Positions 8,622 to 18,409 are shown, counted from the first letter of the stretch. The stretch: DNA of 64,000 nucleotides from Emcibacteraceae bacterium (GCA_905612225.1 CAJQRG010000036.1:21676-85675); one strand, 5' to 3'. Numbers and translations: made by a program. The notes: generated from the sequence alone by a model not told the origin.

Positions 8622-9635
8622 TTAGATTTCTGATACAAATGGTCTGTTAAGTAGATTACCAATCACATTATCAATATTTTTACCTTCATGAAGGATATCA
8701 TTGACTGCCATCACAATTGGCATATCAATATTTTTATCTCGGCAAATTTTGGCAAGCACGGATGATGTGTAGTATCCTTCCGCAACAGTAACGCGATTGG
8801 CCATTGAGTCTTCAACGGTTTTTCCTTCGCCGATTGCTATCCCAAGCGATAGATTGCGCGATTGGATTGAAGAACATGTCAGGATTAAGTCTCCAAGGCC
8901 ACAGAGCCCCATCATCGTTGATCTTTCGGCGCCGTAACTCTCGCCGTAACGTACCATTTCTGAAAGACTTCTTGTGATGAGCGCAGCCCTGGCATTATCA
9001 CCCATTTTCCGTCCAGTCGTTATCCCACATGCAATAGCAAAAACATTTTTAAGCGCCCCACCAATTTCTGCACCAACAATGTCAGGTGATGCGTAAGGTC
9101 TAAAAGTTGGTTGACCTATTACCCCCGAGAGACGCTTCGTAATTTGCTGGTACTTCGACGCAATAGTGACTGCTGACGGCAATCCTTGAGCCACCTCACG
9201 TGCAAAAGTCGGCCCCGAAAGAACAACTAGGGGGGACTTTGGCATGATTTCTGAGACTACCTCCGTCATTAATTTTCCCGAAGACTGCTCAATTCCTTTT
9301 GCACATAGAACAAGTACGGCACCATCTAGTATATATTTTTTTAACTCTGTAAGAACTGAGCGGACAAATTGAGCGGGGACTACTATAAAAATAAACTCAT
9401 TACCCACTATATCCGCCAAATTAGTTGTCGCGCGCACATTTTTTGAAAGCTCCACTCCTTTGAGAAATATTTCGTTCTTATGCTCATCATTAATTTTTGT
9501 CACGACATCCCTCTCGCGGGCCCAAAGTGTTACTTTGCTTCCCGCCTTAGCCGATAGCTGTGCCAAAGCTGTACCCCAAGCACCTGCACCTACCACCCCA
9601 ATGTTAGGTTGTCCTATTTGTTCGTTTTCTGGCAC
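8622..9635 (-). CDS. gpsA: Glycerol-3-phosphate dehydrogenase [NAD(P)+]
   Basis: GpsA reduces dihydroxyacetone phosphate to sn-glycerol-3-phosphate for phospholipid synthesis. The N-terminal Rossmann motif is VVGAGAWGTALAQLSAKAG at ~14-32. It is followed by FIFVVPAQFVR, the VLCAKGIE strand, LSGPTFAREVAQGLPSAV and the catalytic-lysine region GAEIGGALKNVFAIACG. The C-terminal domain shows GLCGLGDLILTCSS and SRNLSLG. Length 337 is normal. It follows tsaD by 28 bases in the same direction, a conserved alphaproteobacterial pair. AGGA lies four bases before the ATG at 9633-9635. Confidence 0.97.
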   Translation of the reverse strand: MPENEQIGQPNIGVVGAGAWGTALAQLSAKAGSKVTLWARERDVVTKINDEHKNEIFLKGVELSKNVRATTNLADIVGNEFIFIVVPAQFVRSVLTELKKYILDGAVLVLCAKGIEQSSGKLMTEVVSEIMPKSPLVVLSGPTFAREVAQGLPSAVTIASKYQQITKRLSGVIGQPTFRPYASPDIVGAEIGGALKNVFAIACGITTGRKMGDNARAALITRSLSEMVRYGESYGAERSTMMGLCGLGDLILTCSSIQSRNLSLGIAIGEGKTVEDSMANRVTVAEGYYTSSVLAKICRDKNIDMPIVMAVNDILHEGKNIDNVIGNLLNRPFVSEI

Positions 9636-9663
9636 ATCAATTCCTATTTATAGATTATTGTTA

Positions 9664-10749
9664 TTATGCTTTTATTCCAGCCCCCACAGCAGGTTTTGCG
9701 TCTGGGTCAAGAGGCCACCGCGCAACGGCACCAATATCAAGGCCCGCAAACTCTTTAAGTTTGAATTTTTCCACACCAGCCCAGGCAATCATTGCACCGT
9801 TATCTGTACACAAATTCATTGGCGGGGCCTTTAAGGCTAAACCCTTTTGCTCGCATAGCGCCGACAGCTTCTCTTTTATACAGCTATTCGCAGCAACGCC
9901 ACCCGCCACTACCAAAATATGTTCGTTCTTGGGCGTTTTTTCAAGATAATAATCAACTGAATTTGCAACCCTATCTAAAATAGCCTCCGTTAGTGCCTCT
10001 TGAAAACTTGCTGCAAGATCACAAATATCCTGACGGCTCAAAATACCCTTTTTTTCTTCTACTAAGCGATCTTTTGCCCTCAAAACCGCTGTCTTGAGGC
10101 CAGAAAATGAAAAATTACTGCCAGGCTTACCCTTGAGAGGTCTCGGAAATTTAAATCGGCTAGCATCTCCTAAAAGGGCTGCATTTTCAACTGCCGGGCC
10201 TCCCGGATATTCTAGACCAAGGGTTTTTGCTACTTTATCAAAAGCTTCTCCCGCTGCATCATCAATAGTTGTCCCCAGTCTTTCATAATTGCCTACTCCA
10301 TTTACAATTAAAAGCTGACAATGTCCTCCTGATACTAAAAGCAAAAGATAAGGAAACTCAACCGCTTCAGTAAGCCTTATAGACAGGGCATGGCCCTCAA
10401 GGTGATTAACACTAATAAGGGGTAAATTTCGGGCGTAGGCAATGGACTTAGCCGTCATCAACCCAACCATCACACCGCCGATAAGCCCCGGACCTGATGT
10501 TACAGCAATAGCAGATAAATCACTCCATTTAATTGAAGCCTCCGCAAGAGCTTGACGTATCAATCGGTTCAGGTGGTTAATATGCGAGCGAGCAGCAATT
10601 TCAGGTACTACACCACCATAAGGTTTATGCTCTTCAAGTTGAGTAAGCACAATATTAGATAATATTTTTTTATTATCAGACACGATTGCTACTGCCGTCT
10701 CGTCGCAGCTGCTTTCTATACCCATGATGAGAATTTTTTGTGCTTTCAA
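9664..10749 (-). CDS. tsaD: tRNA N6-adenosine threonylcarbamoyltransferase
   Basis: TsaD transfers the threonylcarbamoyl group to A37 of ANN-decoding tRNAs (t6A) together with TsaB and TsaE. The ASKHA-fold signatures are present: GIESSCDETAVAIV near the N-terminus, GPGLIGGVMVGL at ~90, the metal-binding VNHLEGH (His-x3-His), LLLVSGGHCQL and DDAAGEAFDKVAK. Near the C-terminus are VVAGGVAANSCIK and DNGAMIAWAG. The longest frame starts with TTG at 10747-10749. An ATG at 10723-10725 would begin MGIESSCDE and is a fair alternative. It is divergent from hemC, as in many alphaproteobacteria. Confidence 0.96.
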   Translation of the reverse strand: MKAQKILIMGIESSCDETAVAIVSDNKKILSNIVLTQLEEHKPYGGVVPEIAARSHINHLNRLIRQALAEASIKWSDLSAIAVTSGPGLIGGVMVGLMTAKSIAYARNLPLISVNHLEGHALSIRLTEAVEFPYLLLLVSGGHCQLLIVNGVGNYERLGTTIDDAAGEAFDKVAKTLGLEYPGGPAVENAALLGDASRFKFPRPLKGKPGSNFSFSGLKTAVLRAKDRLVEEKKGILSRQDICDLAASFQEALTEAILDRVANSVDYYLEKTPKNEHILVVAGGVAANSCIKEKLSALCEQKGLALKAPPMNLCTDNGAMIAWAGVEKFKLKEFAGLDIGAVARWPLDPDAKPAVGAGIKA

Positions 10750-10865
10750 ATAACCTATCCCTAGTACTTTTTTATATCTTTACTGGCTTCATAAGAAAAA
10801 CTCTATTAAACCTTATATCATGTATAGTAAATAATAATACAGGCTCTAACATCTGGATATCGTCA

Positions 10866-11783
10866 GTGCAAGATACAGTTAAAAAAAATCTCAAAATTGG
10901 AACCCGCGGCAGTAAACTCGCATTAGCGCAGGCCTATGAAGTAAAAAACTTACTTACAGCAGCACACGAGCACCTTAATCAAGAAAATATAAACATAATT
11001 GTCATGTCCACCAGAGGTGATCGTGTTCAAGATCAAAATTTAAGTGAGATTGGCGGTAAGGGGCTTTTTACCGAAGAAATAGAACGAGCCCTCTACGTCG
11101 GTGAAATTGATATTGCTGTTCACTCCCTCAAAGATATGCCAACTAAATTGCCTGATGGGCTCGAGCTGACTTGTTATCTTGAGCGCGAAGATGCCAGAGA
11201 TGCCTTTCTTTCTGACAAAGCAACTACATTAATGGACCTACCACAAGGCTCAGTAGTTGGTACATCCTCTTTGCGACGAAAGGCACAAGCGCTTGCGATA
11301 AGACCGGATCTTGAGATTGTTAATTTTCGCGGCAACGTACAAACTCGCCTAAAGAAACTTGATAATGGCGTTGCTGATGCCACTTTTCTCGCCATGGCAG
11401 GCTTAAATAGGCTTAATATTAATGACCCTCGGATTAGTCCAATTGAGATAGGTGACATGATTCCAGCAGTTGCACAGGGTGCAATTACCATCGAAGTAGC
11501 TTGCAGTAACACCACTATGAAAACTTTGCTTCAGCCTCTCAATCATGAAGAAACAGAACTCCGGGTCCGGGCAGAGCGAGCGATGCTCGATATTCTTGAC
11601 GGCTCTTGCAGAACACCTATTGCTGGACACGCCATCATAGCCGGAGATTTATTGTCTTTGAGCGGTTGTATCCTCAGTGAGAACGGCAAGGTAAGCTATT
11701 ATGAGCAGATAAATGGTAACAAGAATAACCCAGAAAAAATTGGTAAAGAGCTGGGAAAGAGAATAAAATGCGCATCCTGCTAA
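10866..11783 (+). CDS. hemC: Hydroxymethylbilane synthase (porphobilinogen deaminase)
   Basis: HemC condenses four porphobilinogen molecules into hydroxymethylbilane in tetrapyrrole synthesis. It shows KIGTRGSKLALAQA at the start, STRGDRVQD, the KDMPT motif with HSLKDMPTKLPDGL, TSSLRRKAQ and NFRGNVQTRLKKLD. The cofactor-binding cysteine lies in the LDGSCRTPIAGHA segment near residue 245. The open frame extends upstream to 10740, but that part has no family resemblance and overlaps tsaD. I chose GTG at 10866-10868, which gives 305 residues, the usual family length. Its ribosome-binding site is weak. It overlaps hemD by 16 bases. Confidence 0.95.
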   Translation: MQDTVKKNLKIGTRGSKLALAQAYEVKNLLTAAHEHLNQENINIIVMSTRGDRVQDQNLSEIGGKGLFTEEIERALYVGEIDIAVHSLKDMPTKLPDGLELTCYLEREDARDAFLSDKATTLMDLPQGSVVGTSSLRRKAQALAIRPDLEIVNFRGNVQTRLKKLDNGVADATFLAMAGLNRLNINDPRISPIEIGDMIPAVAQGAITIEVACSNTTMKTLLQPLNHEETELRVRAERAMLDILDGSCRTPIAGHAIIAGDLLSLSGCILSENGKVSYYEQINGNKNNPEKIGKELGKRIKCASC

Positions 11784-12478
11784 CCCGCCCTATTAATGAC
11801 AGCCATCGGATAGAGCGTCAGCTAGGCCAATCAAAAGTTGACGTTTATATCGACCCTCTCATGCAGATAAAAAGTCTCAATGTGCTAAAAAACGACCCCT
11901 TAGATTGCCAAGCACTAGTTTTTACAAGTGCCAATGGCGTGAGGGTATATTGTAAAGAGACACAAAAGTGTCCCCTTCCCATCTACGTGGTAGGAGATAA
12001 TACCCGGGTAGCAGCCCTAAAGGCTGGGCTAAAAACCGTTATTAGCGCGGACGGTGACGTTAAAAAATTATGTGCAACAATCATTTTAAAATTAAATCCC
12101 TATGATGGACCTCTGCTTTACTTAACTGGAAAACATGTGGCCGGAACTTTAAAAAAAGATCTTGAAGATGCTAACTTTCAAGTAAATCATCAGAAAATTT
12201 ATACTGCAGTTGCCGCTCAAAAAATTTCAATTAGCACTAAAAATTTATTAAAACAAAGGGCAATCGATTATATACCCTTTTATTCCCCGAGAAGCGCGCG
12301 TATATTTAGACAGTTAATAGAAGCCGAAGGCATAAACAATCTCCTTTCAGAGGCTTCAGCCCTTTGTATAAGCCATGAGGTAAGGAAAGAGATTTTATCG
12401 CTGGGCTGGAAAAGTATACTTACCGCGAAGGAACCTACACAAAATAGTATTTTTGAACTGATTAATATTAAGCTCTAG
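11768..12478 (+). CDS. hemD: Uroporphyrinogen-III synthase
   Basis: HemD closes hydroxymethylbilane with inversion of ring D to give uroporphyrinogen III. The 236-residue protein is divergent, as this family usually is. It keeps the N-terminal ILLTRPINDS, the strand-loop ALVFTSANGVRVY at ~55-67, YVVGDNTRVAALKAG, LLYLTGKHVAGTLKKDL, and the second-lobe IPFYSPRSARIFRQLI with LCISHEVRKEI. The assignment rests on these motifs plus its position directly after and overlapping hemC. The mitofilin-like gene follows after 12 bases. Confidence 0.9.
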   Translation: MRILLTRPINDSHRIERQLGQSKVDVYIDPLMQIKSLNVLKNDPLDCQALVFTSANGVRVYCKETQKCPLPIYVVGDNTRVAALKAGLKTVISADGDVKKLCATIILKLNPYDGPLLYLTGKHVAGTLKKDLEDANFQVNHQKIYTAVAAQKISISTKNLLKQRAIDYIPFYSPRSARIFRQLIEAEGINNLLSEASALCISHEVRKEILSLGWKSILTAKEPTQNSIFELINIKL

Positions 12479-12490
12479 GAACCCACTAAA

Positions 12491-13573
12491 ATGACCAAAG
12501 CTGAAAAAATTCTTCCAGGCATAAAACCTAACAAGAAATCTCTACAAAAAAAATTGTGGTGGTCGGGACGCCTACTTTCTATATTTCTAGTTTTTATAAT
12601 CGGAGCCGCCTTCAGTATTTATTTTATGCCTGCACTTAAAGAAAGGCTTCCTATTCTTAAAGAGTGGGCCGGCGAAGTTTCTTCATCTAGTCAAGCAGAT
12701 ATAAGTCACGTTTTATCGACCCAACAAGCTGAAATTAACGCCATAAAAACAACTACAGCAGACATTGTATTATCTCTTAATCAAAACCCCTCGGACCTTT
12801 CCGCACTTGAATTACGCGTTAAAGCCCTAGAAAAAAGTATCCGCGGCCTGACCAAAATCACCCATAAAACAACAGAAACCAGACTAAATTCTTTATCTAC
12901 AAAGGAGCAATTTAGCAATGGCGGGATCCAAATAGAAGAAAGTATTACTCAGATTGAAAAGCGTCTAATTAATCTTGAACAAGTTATCCAAAAAGATACT
13001 TCAGTCCCCTTGCTTAATTTAAAAATAGCCGAACTAAAAACAAAGTTATTTGCCGGACTTCCTTACAAAACTGAGTTTCAGGCTGTTCTTGATCTTACAG
13101 AAAACAGTTCCCTGTCAGAGGCCTCCAACTTGCTTATGATCCTCAACCGCCTGTCGGCATCAACCTCCATAGGAATAATAACTGTTGCCCAGATCAGAAA
13201 TGACTTTAATATTCTTATTCCTGAACTTCTTAAGACTTTAAATTTAGACGAAACCGCCTCCTGGTGGCAAAATTCACTTACTGGAATTAAAAATATAATA
13301 ACGGTGCGAAACATCAAAGGAACTTCATCAAATGATAACAGAATTGATAACCTCATTGCCGAAATAGAGGCGGAGTTGAGGGCTGCTAACGTTAAGGCCG
13401 CATTAACTATGGTTGCTCAATTACCAGCATCGTCAATGGTTTTTCTTAATCAGTGGACCCGCAAAGCTAAAGTTTGGCTTCAAGCTGAAGAGGATATACG
13501 CAACCTTGAATCAACCGCAGCAGAACTTTATCTCTCAACTCCCCGATCTCCGAACCAAAAGATTATCTCATGA
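12491..13573 (+). CDS. Mitofilin-like inner-membrane protein (COG4223 type)
   Basis: A 360-residue protein with a basic N-terminus, one membrane helix at about residues 23-46 (LLSIFLVFIIGAAFSIYF) and a long periplasmic region. Residues ~70-190 are predicted coiled coil with regularly spaced Leu/Ile. The C-terminal ~150 residues are a mixed helical domain (SLSEASNLLMILNRL, ELRAANVKAALTMVAQLP). Alphaproteobacteria commonly encode such a protein between hemD and hemY; it is related to mitochondrial mitofilin/Mic60 and to HemX. The precise role is not established, with membrane organisation or heme-pathway scaffolding proposed. The stop overlaps the hemY start by four bases. Confidence 0.82.
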   Translation: MTKAEKILPGIKPNKKSLQKKLWWSGRLLSIFLVFIIGAAFSIYFMPALKERLPILKEWAGEVSSSSQADISHVLSTQQAEINAIKTTTADIVLSLNQNPSDLSALELRVKALEKSIRGLTKITHKTTETRLNSLSTKEQFSNGGIQIEESITQIEKRLINLEQVIQKDTSVPLLNLKIAELKTKLFAGLPYKTEFQAVLDLTENSSLSEASNLLMILNRLSASTSIGIITVAQIRNDFNILIPELLKTLNLDETASWWQNSLTGIKNIITVRNIKGTSSNDNRIDNLIAEIEAELRAANVKAALTMVAQLPASSMVFLNQWTRKAKVWLQAEEDIRNLESTAAELYLSTPRSPNQKIIS

Positions 13574-14853
13574 CACGTCTTACGGCATACATACTACTAA
13601 GCCTCACAATCGCATTAGTTGCGTCGTGGTTTGCATCAAACCCAGGCCAAGTATTAATAGTCTGGCAAGAATGGGAGGTGCGGCTTAGCGTCGCAACATT
13701 GATATTTTTACTTATAATATATACGGCTTTTTTATGGTTATCAGTCTGGACTATGCGAAAATTAAATATTTTTACCTACTTTTCAAACCCAAGACGACTT
13801 GCCGCTAGGCGCGCTAGGGGCGAAAAAAATCTTGACCGAGCATGGTCCGCTTACGCACTTGAGGATTACAAGGAGTCCATAAAACTTGGTCTACGAGCAA
13901 GGTCGACCCTCGGTGACAGTGGTGATGTATTGAGGCTTCTTGCCAGCGCAACACGTAACCAGTCCAAGGATAAAAACCTTTATCTCGACCAGTTAAAGTC
14001 CTCATTAGTCAGCGCACCGTGGGTATTAAGCCAAGAGCTTGATAATAGCCTTAAGCAAAAGGCATGGCCTTCAGCAATGCTATTAGTGCGGGATATGCTT
14101 AAATCACACCCCAAAAATAAATTTCTGCTTAAACTCAACGTTTCTCTCTCTGCCCAGCTTGGTAACTGGCAGGAAGCAAAAGTAAGCCTTAGAAAGGCTA
14201 TGAGAGAAAAGGGAGCCATAAAACCTGCGGAACAAAAACACCTGTCTGCAGTCATTAACTACTCCCTCGCGCTTGAAGAAAAGGCCGCTGGCAATAAAAA
14301 CGAATGCATTAACCTTCTAAAGTCAGCACTTAAGAGCTCTCCCTCCTTTGCGCCGGCCGCACAACTTGGCGCACGTATTTATATTGATCAGGGTGATAAA
14401 AAATCTGCCGAAAAATTTTTAATCAATATTTGGAAGAAAAACCCCAATAGTGAAATAGGAGACCTGCTTAAAAACCTTTTTCCCTCTGAAAGCAAAGGGG
14501 AAAGGTTTAGAAGACTAAAAACAGTTTCTAAGAGTGAGCCTACATTTTCAGAAACCTACCATCTACTCGCAGAGATTGCTATTTTGGCGGAGCAGTGGCC
14601 TGACGCGCAAAGCGCTCTTGAAAAAGTTATCGACTCTGGTCAGGCCAGTAAAAAAACTTATCAAACTTTAGCGCTCTTGGAACGCAAACAAAAAAGCGAC
14701 AAGCAAGCCTCAGATAAACTTTTAGAAAGATCTGAGATAGTACCGTCTGATAACCACTGGTTTTGCTCTTCCTGCCAAAATTCCCCCATGCATTACACTG
14801 CAGTCTGTCAAAAGTGTGACACCTTTGATAAAATTAGTTGGTTTCGTCTCTAA
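13570..14853 (+). CDS. HemY N-terminal domain protein with TPR region and C-terminal zinc ribbon
   Basis: This 427-residue membrane protein has two N-terminal transmembrane helices, at about residues 3-23 and 38-62. The HemY_N signature surrounds them (NPGQVLIVWQEWEVRLSV). A helical TPR-like part follows (NWQEAKVSLRKAM, SFAPAAQLGARIYIDQGDKKSAE, QWPDAQSALEKVI). The last ~35 residues hold two Cys pairs, WFCSSCQ and CQKCDTFDKISW, which form a probable zinc ribbon of the kind seen in alphaproteobacterial HemY. This HemY is not the Bacillus protoporphyrinogen oxidase; its biochemical role in heme synthesis is undefined. It overlaps the mitofilin-like gene (ATGA) and ends the hem operon. Confidence 0.87.
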   Translation: MTRLTAYILLSLTIALVASWFASNPGQVLIVWQEWEVRLSVATLIFLLIIYTAFLWLSVWTMRKLNIFTYFSNPRRLAARRARGEKNLDRAWSAYALEDYKESIKLGLRARSTLGDSGDVLRLLASATRNQSKDKNLYLDQLKSSLVSAPWVLSQELDNSLKQKAWPSAMLLVRDMLKSHPKNKFLLKLNVSLSAQLGNWQEAKVSLRKAMREKGAIKPAEQKHLSAVINYSLALEEKAAGNKNECINLLKSALKSSPSFAPAAQLGARIYIDQGDKKSAEKFLINIWKKNPNSEIGDLLKNLFPSESKGERFRRLKTVSKSEPTFSETYHLLAEIAILAEQWPDAQSALEKVIDSGQASKKTYQTLALLERKQKSDKQASDKLLERSEIVPSDNHWFCSSCQNSPMHYTAVCQKCDTFDKISWFRL

Positions 14854-14920
14854 CGTTTTCTACCTTCTTGGCTGATAAATTCGAAAAATATTTTTCCACA
14901 CCTCAGTCTTAAATAAATAA

Positions 14921-15571
14921 TTAGCTTATTTCTTTAAATATTTTTTCTTGCCAATTATACTCACTTAAATTCCCGCTCTTTATGTCAAAGTACCAACCGT
15001 GAAGTTGCAAAATCTCACTTTTAATTGCCTCCTTTATCCAAGGAAAACTAACAAGGTTATCAAGTGAAATAAGAATAGCGCGCTTTTCACAAGCTGATAT
15101 TCTCGATGTTTCATTCATGATCTTTTTCTCTTCTTCTGTAAATTCACTGGCAGCCTTAACAATATTCATCCAAGGCCTAATAAAACTATACTCCTCAGCT
15201 TTTTCTATAGCTGGGGGCATCATCAACGAACCAATTCCTCCACAGCCGCTGTGCCCCATTACAATAATATGCTCTACCTGAAGATGCTTGATTGCATATT
15301 CAATTGCAGCACTGGTACCGTGATATTCGCTATCATCACTGCCTTCATCAAAAGGGGGAACAACATTTGCAACATTTCGAACCATGAAAAGTTCGCCAAG
15401 GGAGCTATTTGTTAATATTGCCGGATGAACCCGACTATCACTACAGGCAACCATCATCACTTTAGGGTCTTGTTTTTTTCCAGAAACTTTTAACCATTCT
15501 TGATTTTCATCCTTTAAATAGTTAGTTCTAAATTCTCGGTATCCCGAAATTAGTTGATTATATACGTCCAT
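14921..15571 (-). CDS. Beta-class carbonic anhydrase
   Basis: This enzyme interconverts CO2 and bicarbonate. The 216-residue beta-class protein shows the zinc-binding pattern MVACSDSRVHP (Cys with the Asp/Arg dyad) at ~41-51 and GHSGCGGI (His and Cys ligands) at ~106-113. The RNVANVVPP strand lies between them. The C-terminal SLDNLVSFPWIKEAI and LHGWYFDIKSG segments are also typical. Its end faces hemY and it is divergent from the desaturase, with 130 bases between. It appears to be a monocistronic gene. Confidence 0.94.
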   Translation of the reverse strand: MDVYNQLISGYREFRTNYLKDENQEWLKVSGKKQDPKVMMVACSDSRVHPAILTNSSLGELFMVRNVANVVPPFDEGSDDSEYHGTSAAIEYAIKHLQVEHIIVMGHSGCGGIGSLMMPPAIEKAEEYSFIRPWMNIVKAASEFTEEEKKIMNETSRISACEKRAILISLDNLVSFPWIKEAIKSEILQLHGWYFDIKSGNLSEYNWQEKIFKEIS

Positions 15572-15635
15572 AATGCTTTCTTTTGTTGTTGTTTCAGTTT
15601 GATCTTAAATCATATTTTTATAATTGAATATTGAT

Positions 15636-15666
15636 TTGTGTTAAAAACAAAAATAGAAGGTATAAT
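15636..15666 (+). promoter_or_regulatory. Candidate sigma70-type promoter for the desaturase gene
   Basis: A perfect TATAAT lies at 15661-15666, 35 bases before the desaturase ATG. A loosely matching TTGTGT sits at 15636-15641 with a 19-base spacer. The AT-rich divergent spacer to the carbonic anhydrase gene supports a promoter here, but the -35 is poor. Confidence 0.4.
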
Positions 15667-15701
15667 ACAACAACATAACTTTATGTATACCGGAGATAGA
15701 A

Positions 15702-16748
15702 ATGCCTGCACCCCACAATAGCAAAAGCTTCCCAATTCAGGAAAGTCGAGCACTGGTCGCCCATTTAATGGGCCGGAAAGCGCATATCTATTGGCTTGAT
15801 TTACTTTCTAACTTAATACTTGGGTGGGGAGGATTCTATCTAGTCGTAGTTAGTCCCACTTTCTCAGCACTAAATATTGCCTCTTTTCTAGTTTCATCAT
15901 TTGCGCTTTACCGTGTGGCTATTTTTATTCATGAAATCGTACATTTTAAAAAAGGATCCCTCAAAAACTTTGTTGCATTTTGGAATTTAATGGCAGGATT
16001 TCCATTATTAATTCCCTCATTTACATATTATGGTGTTCATAACGATCACCATAAGCGCGATACATACGGGACAAATAATGATGGGGAATATCTTCCTTTT
16101 GGAGCCGAACAGGGTTGGAAAATCGTAGCTTATGTGTTTCTGTCAGTCATCTTACCCTTACTATTTTTAATAAGGTTTTTAATTCTAACTCCTATTTCAT
16201 GGATTATTCCATCCATTGGCCGTTACGCATGGGAGCACGCATCCTCACTGACTATTGATATAGCCTATCGTCGGCCGCCCCCAACTAAACTCGATGGTAA
16301 ATTTTGGCGCCTTCAAGAAGTTTGCGCAACTATTTATGCTTGGGTTGGGGTTTTGCTAGTTTATACTGGCACACTGCCGATCAAACTTGCCATTACATGG
16401 TATCTAACAACGCTTTTTATATTTACAATTAACAGTCTGCGAACTCTTGGCGCACATGCCTACCGCAACCCCGGTGACGTCAAAATGTCTGTAGCCGATC
16501 AATTTCTTGATAGTGTCGATATAACCGGTGGTATTCTTGCGCCTTTCTGGGCCCCCGTTGGGCTGCGGTTTCATGCGACTCACCATCTTTTCCCGCAAAT
16601 GCCTTACCATAACCTCGGAAAAGCCCACGCATTGCTGGTAAATAACTTATCAGATAATAGCCTATATTTATCAGCTACGCGCAATAATCTGTGGCACGCA
16701 CTATCAACCCTTTGGCAGGATTCGTCCCTCAGCCAAAAAAACCACTGA
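15702..16748 (+). CDS. Membrane fatty-acid desaturase family protein
   Basis: A 348-residue membrane di-iron protein. The three histidine boxes are clear: HEIVHFKKG at ~83, HNDHHK at ~138 and HATHHLFPQMPYHNLGKAH near 288-306. Hydrophobic segments flank them at ~30-70, ~105-125, ~150-180 and ~220-250. The box pattern fits the FA_desaturase family, which introduces double bonds or hydroxyl groups into acyl chains or related lipids; the exact substrate cannot be read from the sequence. GGAG sits before the ATG. No partner reductase is adjacent. Confidence 0.85.
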   Translation: MPAPHNSKSFPIQESRALVAHLMGRKAHIYWLDLLSNLILGWGGFYLVVVSPTFSALNIASFLVSSFALYRVAIFIHEIVHFKKGSLKNFVAFWNLMAGFPLLIPSFTYYGVHNDHHKRDTYGTNNDGEYLPFGAEQGWKIVAYVFLSVILPLLFLIRFLILTPISWIIPSIGRYAWEHASSLTIDIAYRRPPPTKLDGKFWRLQEVCATIYAWVGVLLVYTGTLPIKLAITWYLTTLFIFTINSLRTLGAHAYRNPGDVKMSVADQFLDSVDITGGILAPFWAPVGLRFHATHHLFPQMPYHNLGKAHALLVNNLSDNSLYLSATRNNLWHALSTLWQDSSLSQKNH

Positions 16749-16812
16749 GCTAACCCCCACCCTCTTTTTAACCCTTAGCGTGCCAGTGCCAAAAAATCCT
16801 CCGGCAGAATTT

Positions 16813-18330
16813 TCATACTGAACTTGTATTATGGATTTTAACGCCTGCGACTTTGTTAAGAAGATAAAGCCCCATCGTTAGTAAGACTATGCCTGGAAGA
16901 AAGACCAGATTGCTCTCGGTTAATCCTGCCATTACGTAAGAAATAACACAAATTGAACCATTAAATAACTCATATGGAAGTTGGGTTCTTACATGGTCAA
17001 GCTGGCTACACCCCGCTCCCGACGCTGACAAAATTGTTGTGTCGGATATCGGCGAACAGTGATCGCCAAACATTCCGCCAGAAAGAACTGCCCCAATAGA
17101 TACATGCATGGGGGCCCCAAGTGCGTCGGCGACCACTATAATTAGTGGCATCATGATAGCATAAGTTCCCCAAGAAGACCCAGTAGCAAAGGACATCAAT
17201 GCACCAAACAAGAAGGCAACCACTGGCAACAAAAAGGCGTAAAAGTTTCCCTCGGCCATCGAAATAATAAACTGCGCGGTTCCAAGATTTTTGCCCACTT
17301 CACTTAAGGACCACGCAAGCACCAAAATAATAAGAACGCTGGTCATACGGCTAACACCGCTGAAATATATGACCATACTTTCTTTAAAGGTTTTAACACC
17401 GTAAATAAGTAAAAGGGCTATGAGTGTCATTGCTGAATAAAAATAAGCACTAGAAAGGGCCCCGCGAAAAACAAGAGATGGCACTGGGTTTAGCGGAAAG
17501 CCAAATGGCGCCAGCAAAGAAAAAAGAACCCCGACCATCACAAGTAATGGCAACCACACGAAAATTGCTTTTGCCTTGGGGTGGGAAAGATTATCGGAAA
17601 TTTCAAGTCCGCTGTCGTCACGAAGTACCTCTCTGGCCTGGGCCTGCTGTTCAGCATGGGCCATCGGGCCAAATTCATAACCAGAAAAGGCCACTAGAGG
17701 CACCATCATAATTGCAAACAGGGAGTAAAATTGAAAAGGTATCGCTGCCACATAAGCATCAAAGCTGCTTTCGTCCCTCCCTATTTCAAGGAATTCGCCC
17801 TCAATGAGACCCATTGAATAGACGCCCCAGCCAATAAAGGGTATCAGCACAGCAACCGGCGAAGCGGTAGTATCTATGATCCATGCCAATTTAACACGTG
17901 AAATTTTAAGCTTATCGGTAATCGGCCTGTAGATAGGTCCAACAATTAGCGGGGTACCTAAATCTGAAAAGAAAATCATTATACCTGTAGCCCATGTCGC
18001 TATTTGTGCTTTAAACCGGTTGGTGATAATGTGGGTCATGCTAGAGGCAAACGCTACCGCTCCTCCCGATTTTTCCATCAGCGCTACGAGGCCGCCTATA
18101 AAACACATCAGTACAAGAATTCCTGATTGGCTCGGTAAAAGCATTTGCGGAACAAAATAATCTGACACCATCAAACTTATGGTCATACCAGGATTATATC
18201 CGTTCAGTATTACTACTCCCGAAAACACGCCAACAAAAAGGCCTATAATAACATTTTGTGACCACACTGCGATGGCTAGTGTAATTATTATTGGAAGGAT
18301 AGAAATAAATCCATAATCTGTAGCTTCCAA
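16813..18330 (-). CDS. NhaC-family Na+/H+ antiporter-like carrier (first copy)
   Basis: A 505-residue polytopic membrane protein with about 11-13 hydrophobic segments. The family signature FGDHCSPISDTTILSASGAG is near residues 427-446, followed by HVRTQLPYEL. NhaC-superfamily members include Na+/H+ and malate/lactate antiporters and also amino-acid transporters (for example the MetT and LysW types), so the substrate is open. Translation appears to start at TTG (18328-18330) with a strong GGAGGG five bases upstream. It is divergent from the N-acyl-D-amino-acid deacylase-like gene. It shares the TQLPY subgroup signature with the carrier at 21634-23010 but not with the one at 51224-52687. Confidence 0.88.
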   Translation of the reverse strand: MEATDYGFISILPIIITLAIAVWSQNVIIGLFVGVFSGVVILNGYNPGMTISLMVSDYFVPQMLLPSQSGILVLMCFIGGLVALMEKSGGAVAFASSMTHIITNRFKAQIATWATGIMIFFSDLGTPLIVGPIYRPITDKLKISRVKLAWIIDTTASPVAVLIPFIGWGVYSMGLIEGEFLEIGRDESSFDAYVAAIPFQFYSLFAIMMVPLVAFSGYEFGPMAHAEQQAQAREVLRDDSGLEISDNLSHPKAKAIFVWLPLLVMVGVLFSLLAPFGFPLNPVPSLVFRGALSSAYFYSAMTLIALLLIYGVKTFKESMVIYFSGVSRMTSVLIILVLAWSLSEVGKNLGTAQFIISMAEGNFYAFLLPVVAFLFGALMSFATGSSWGTYAIMMPLIIVVADALGAPMHVSIGAVLSGGMFGDHCSPISDTTILSASGAGCSQLDHVRTQLPYELFNGSICVISYVMAGLTESNLVFLPGIVLLTMGLYLLNKVAGVKIHNTSSV

Positions 18331-18409
18331 GGCTTCCCTCCTATATATTTTTGATTATAGTAGCTTAATTAAAGCTTTAAGAAACAATAAAAATTTGGGA
18401 GACCCTCTG

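Noticed and set aside
10740..10865. 42-codon N-terminal extension of hemC
   Set aside because: It overlaps tsaD, is hydrophobic and not family-like; the family sequence begins just after GTG 10866.
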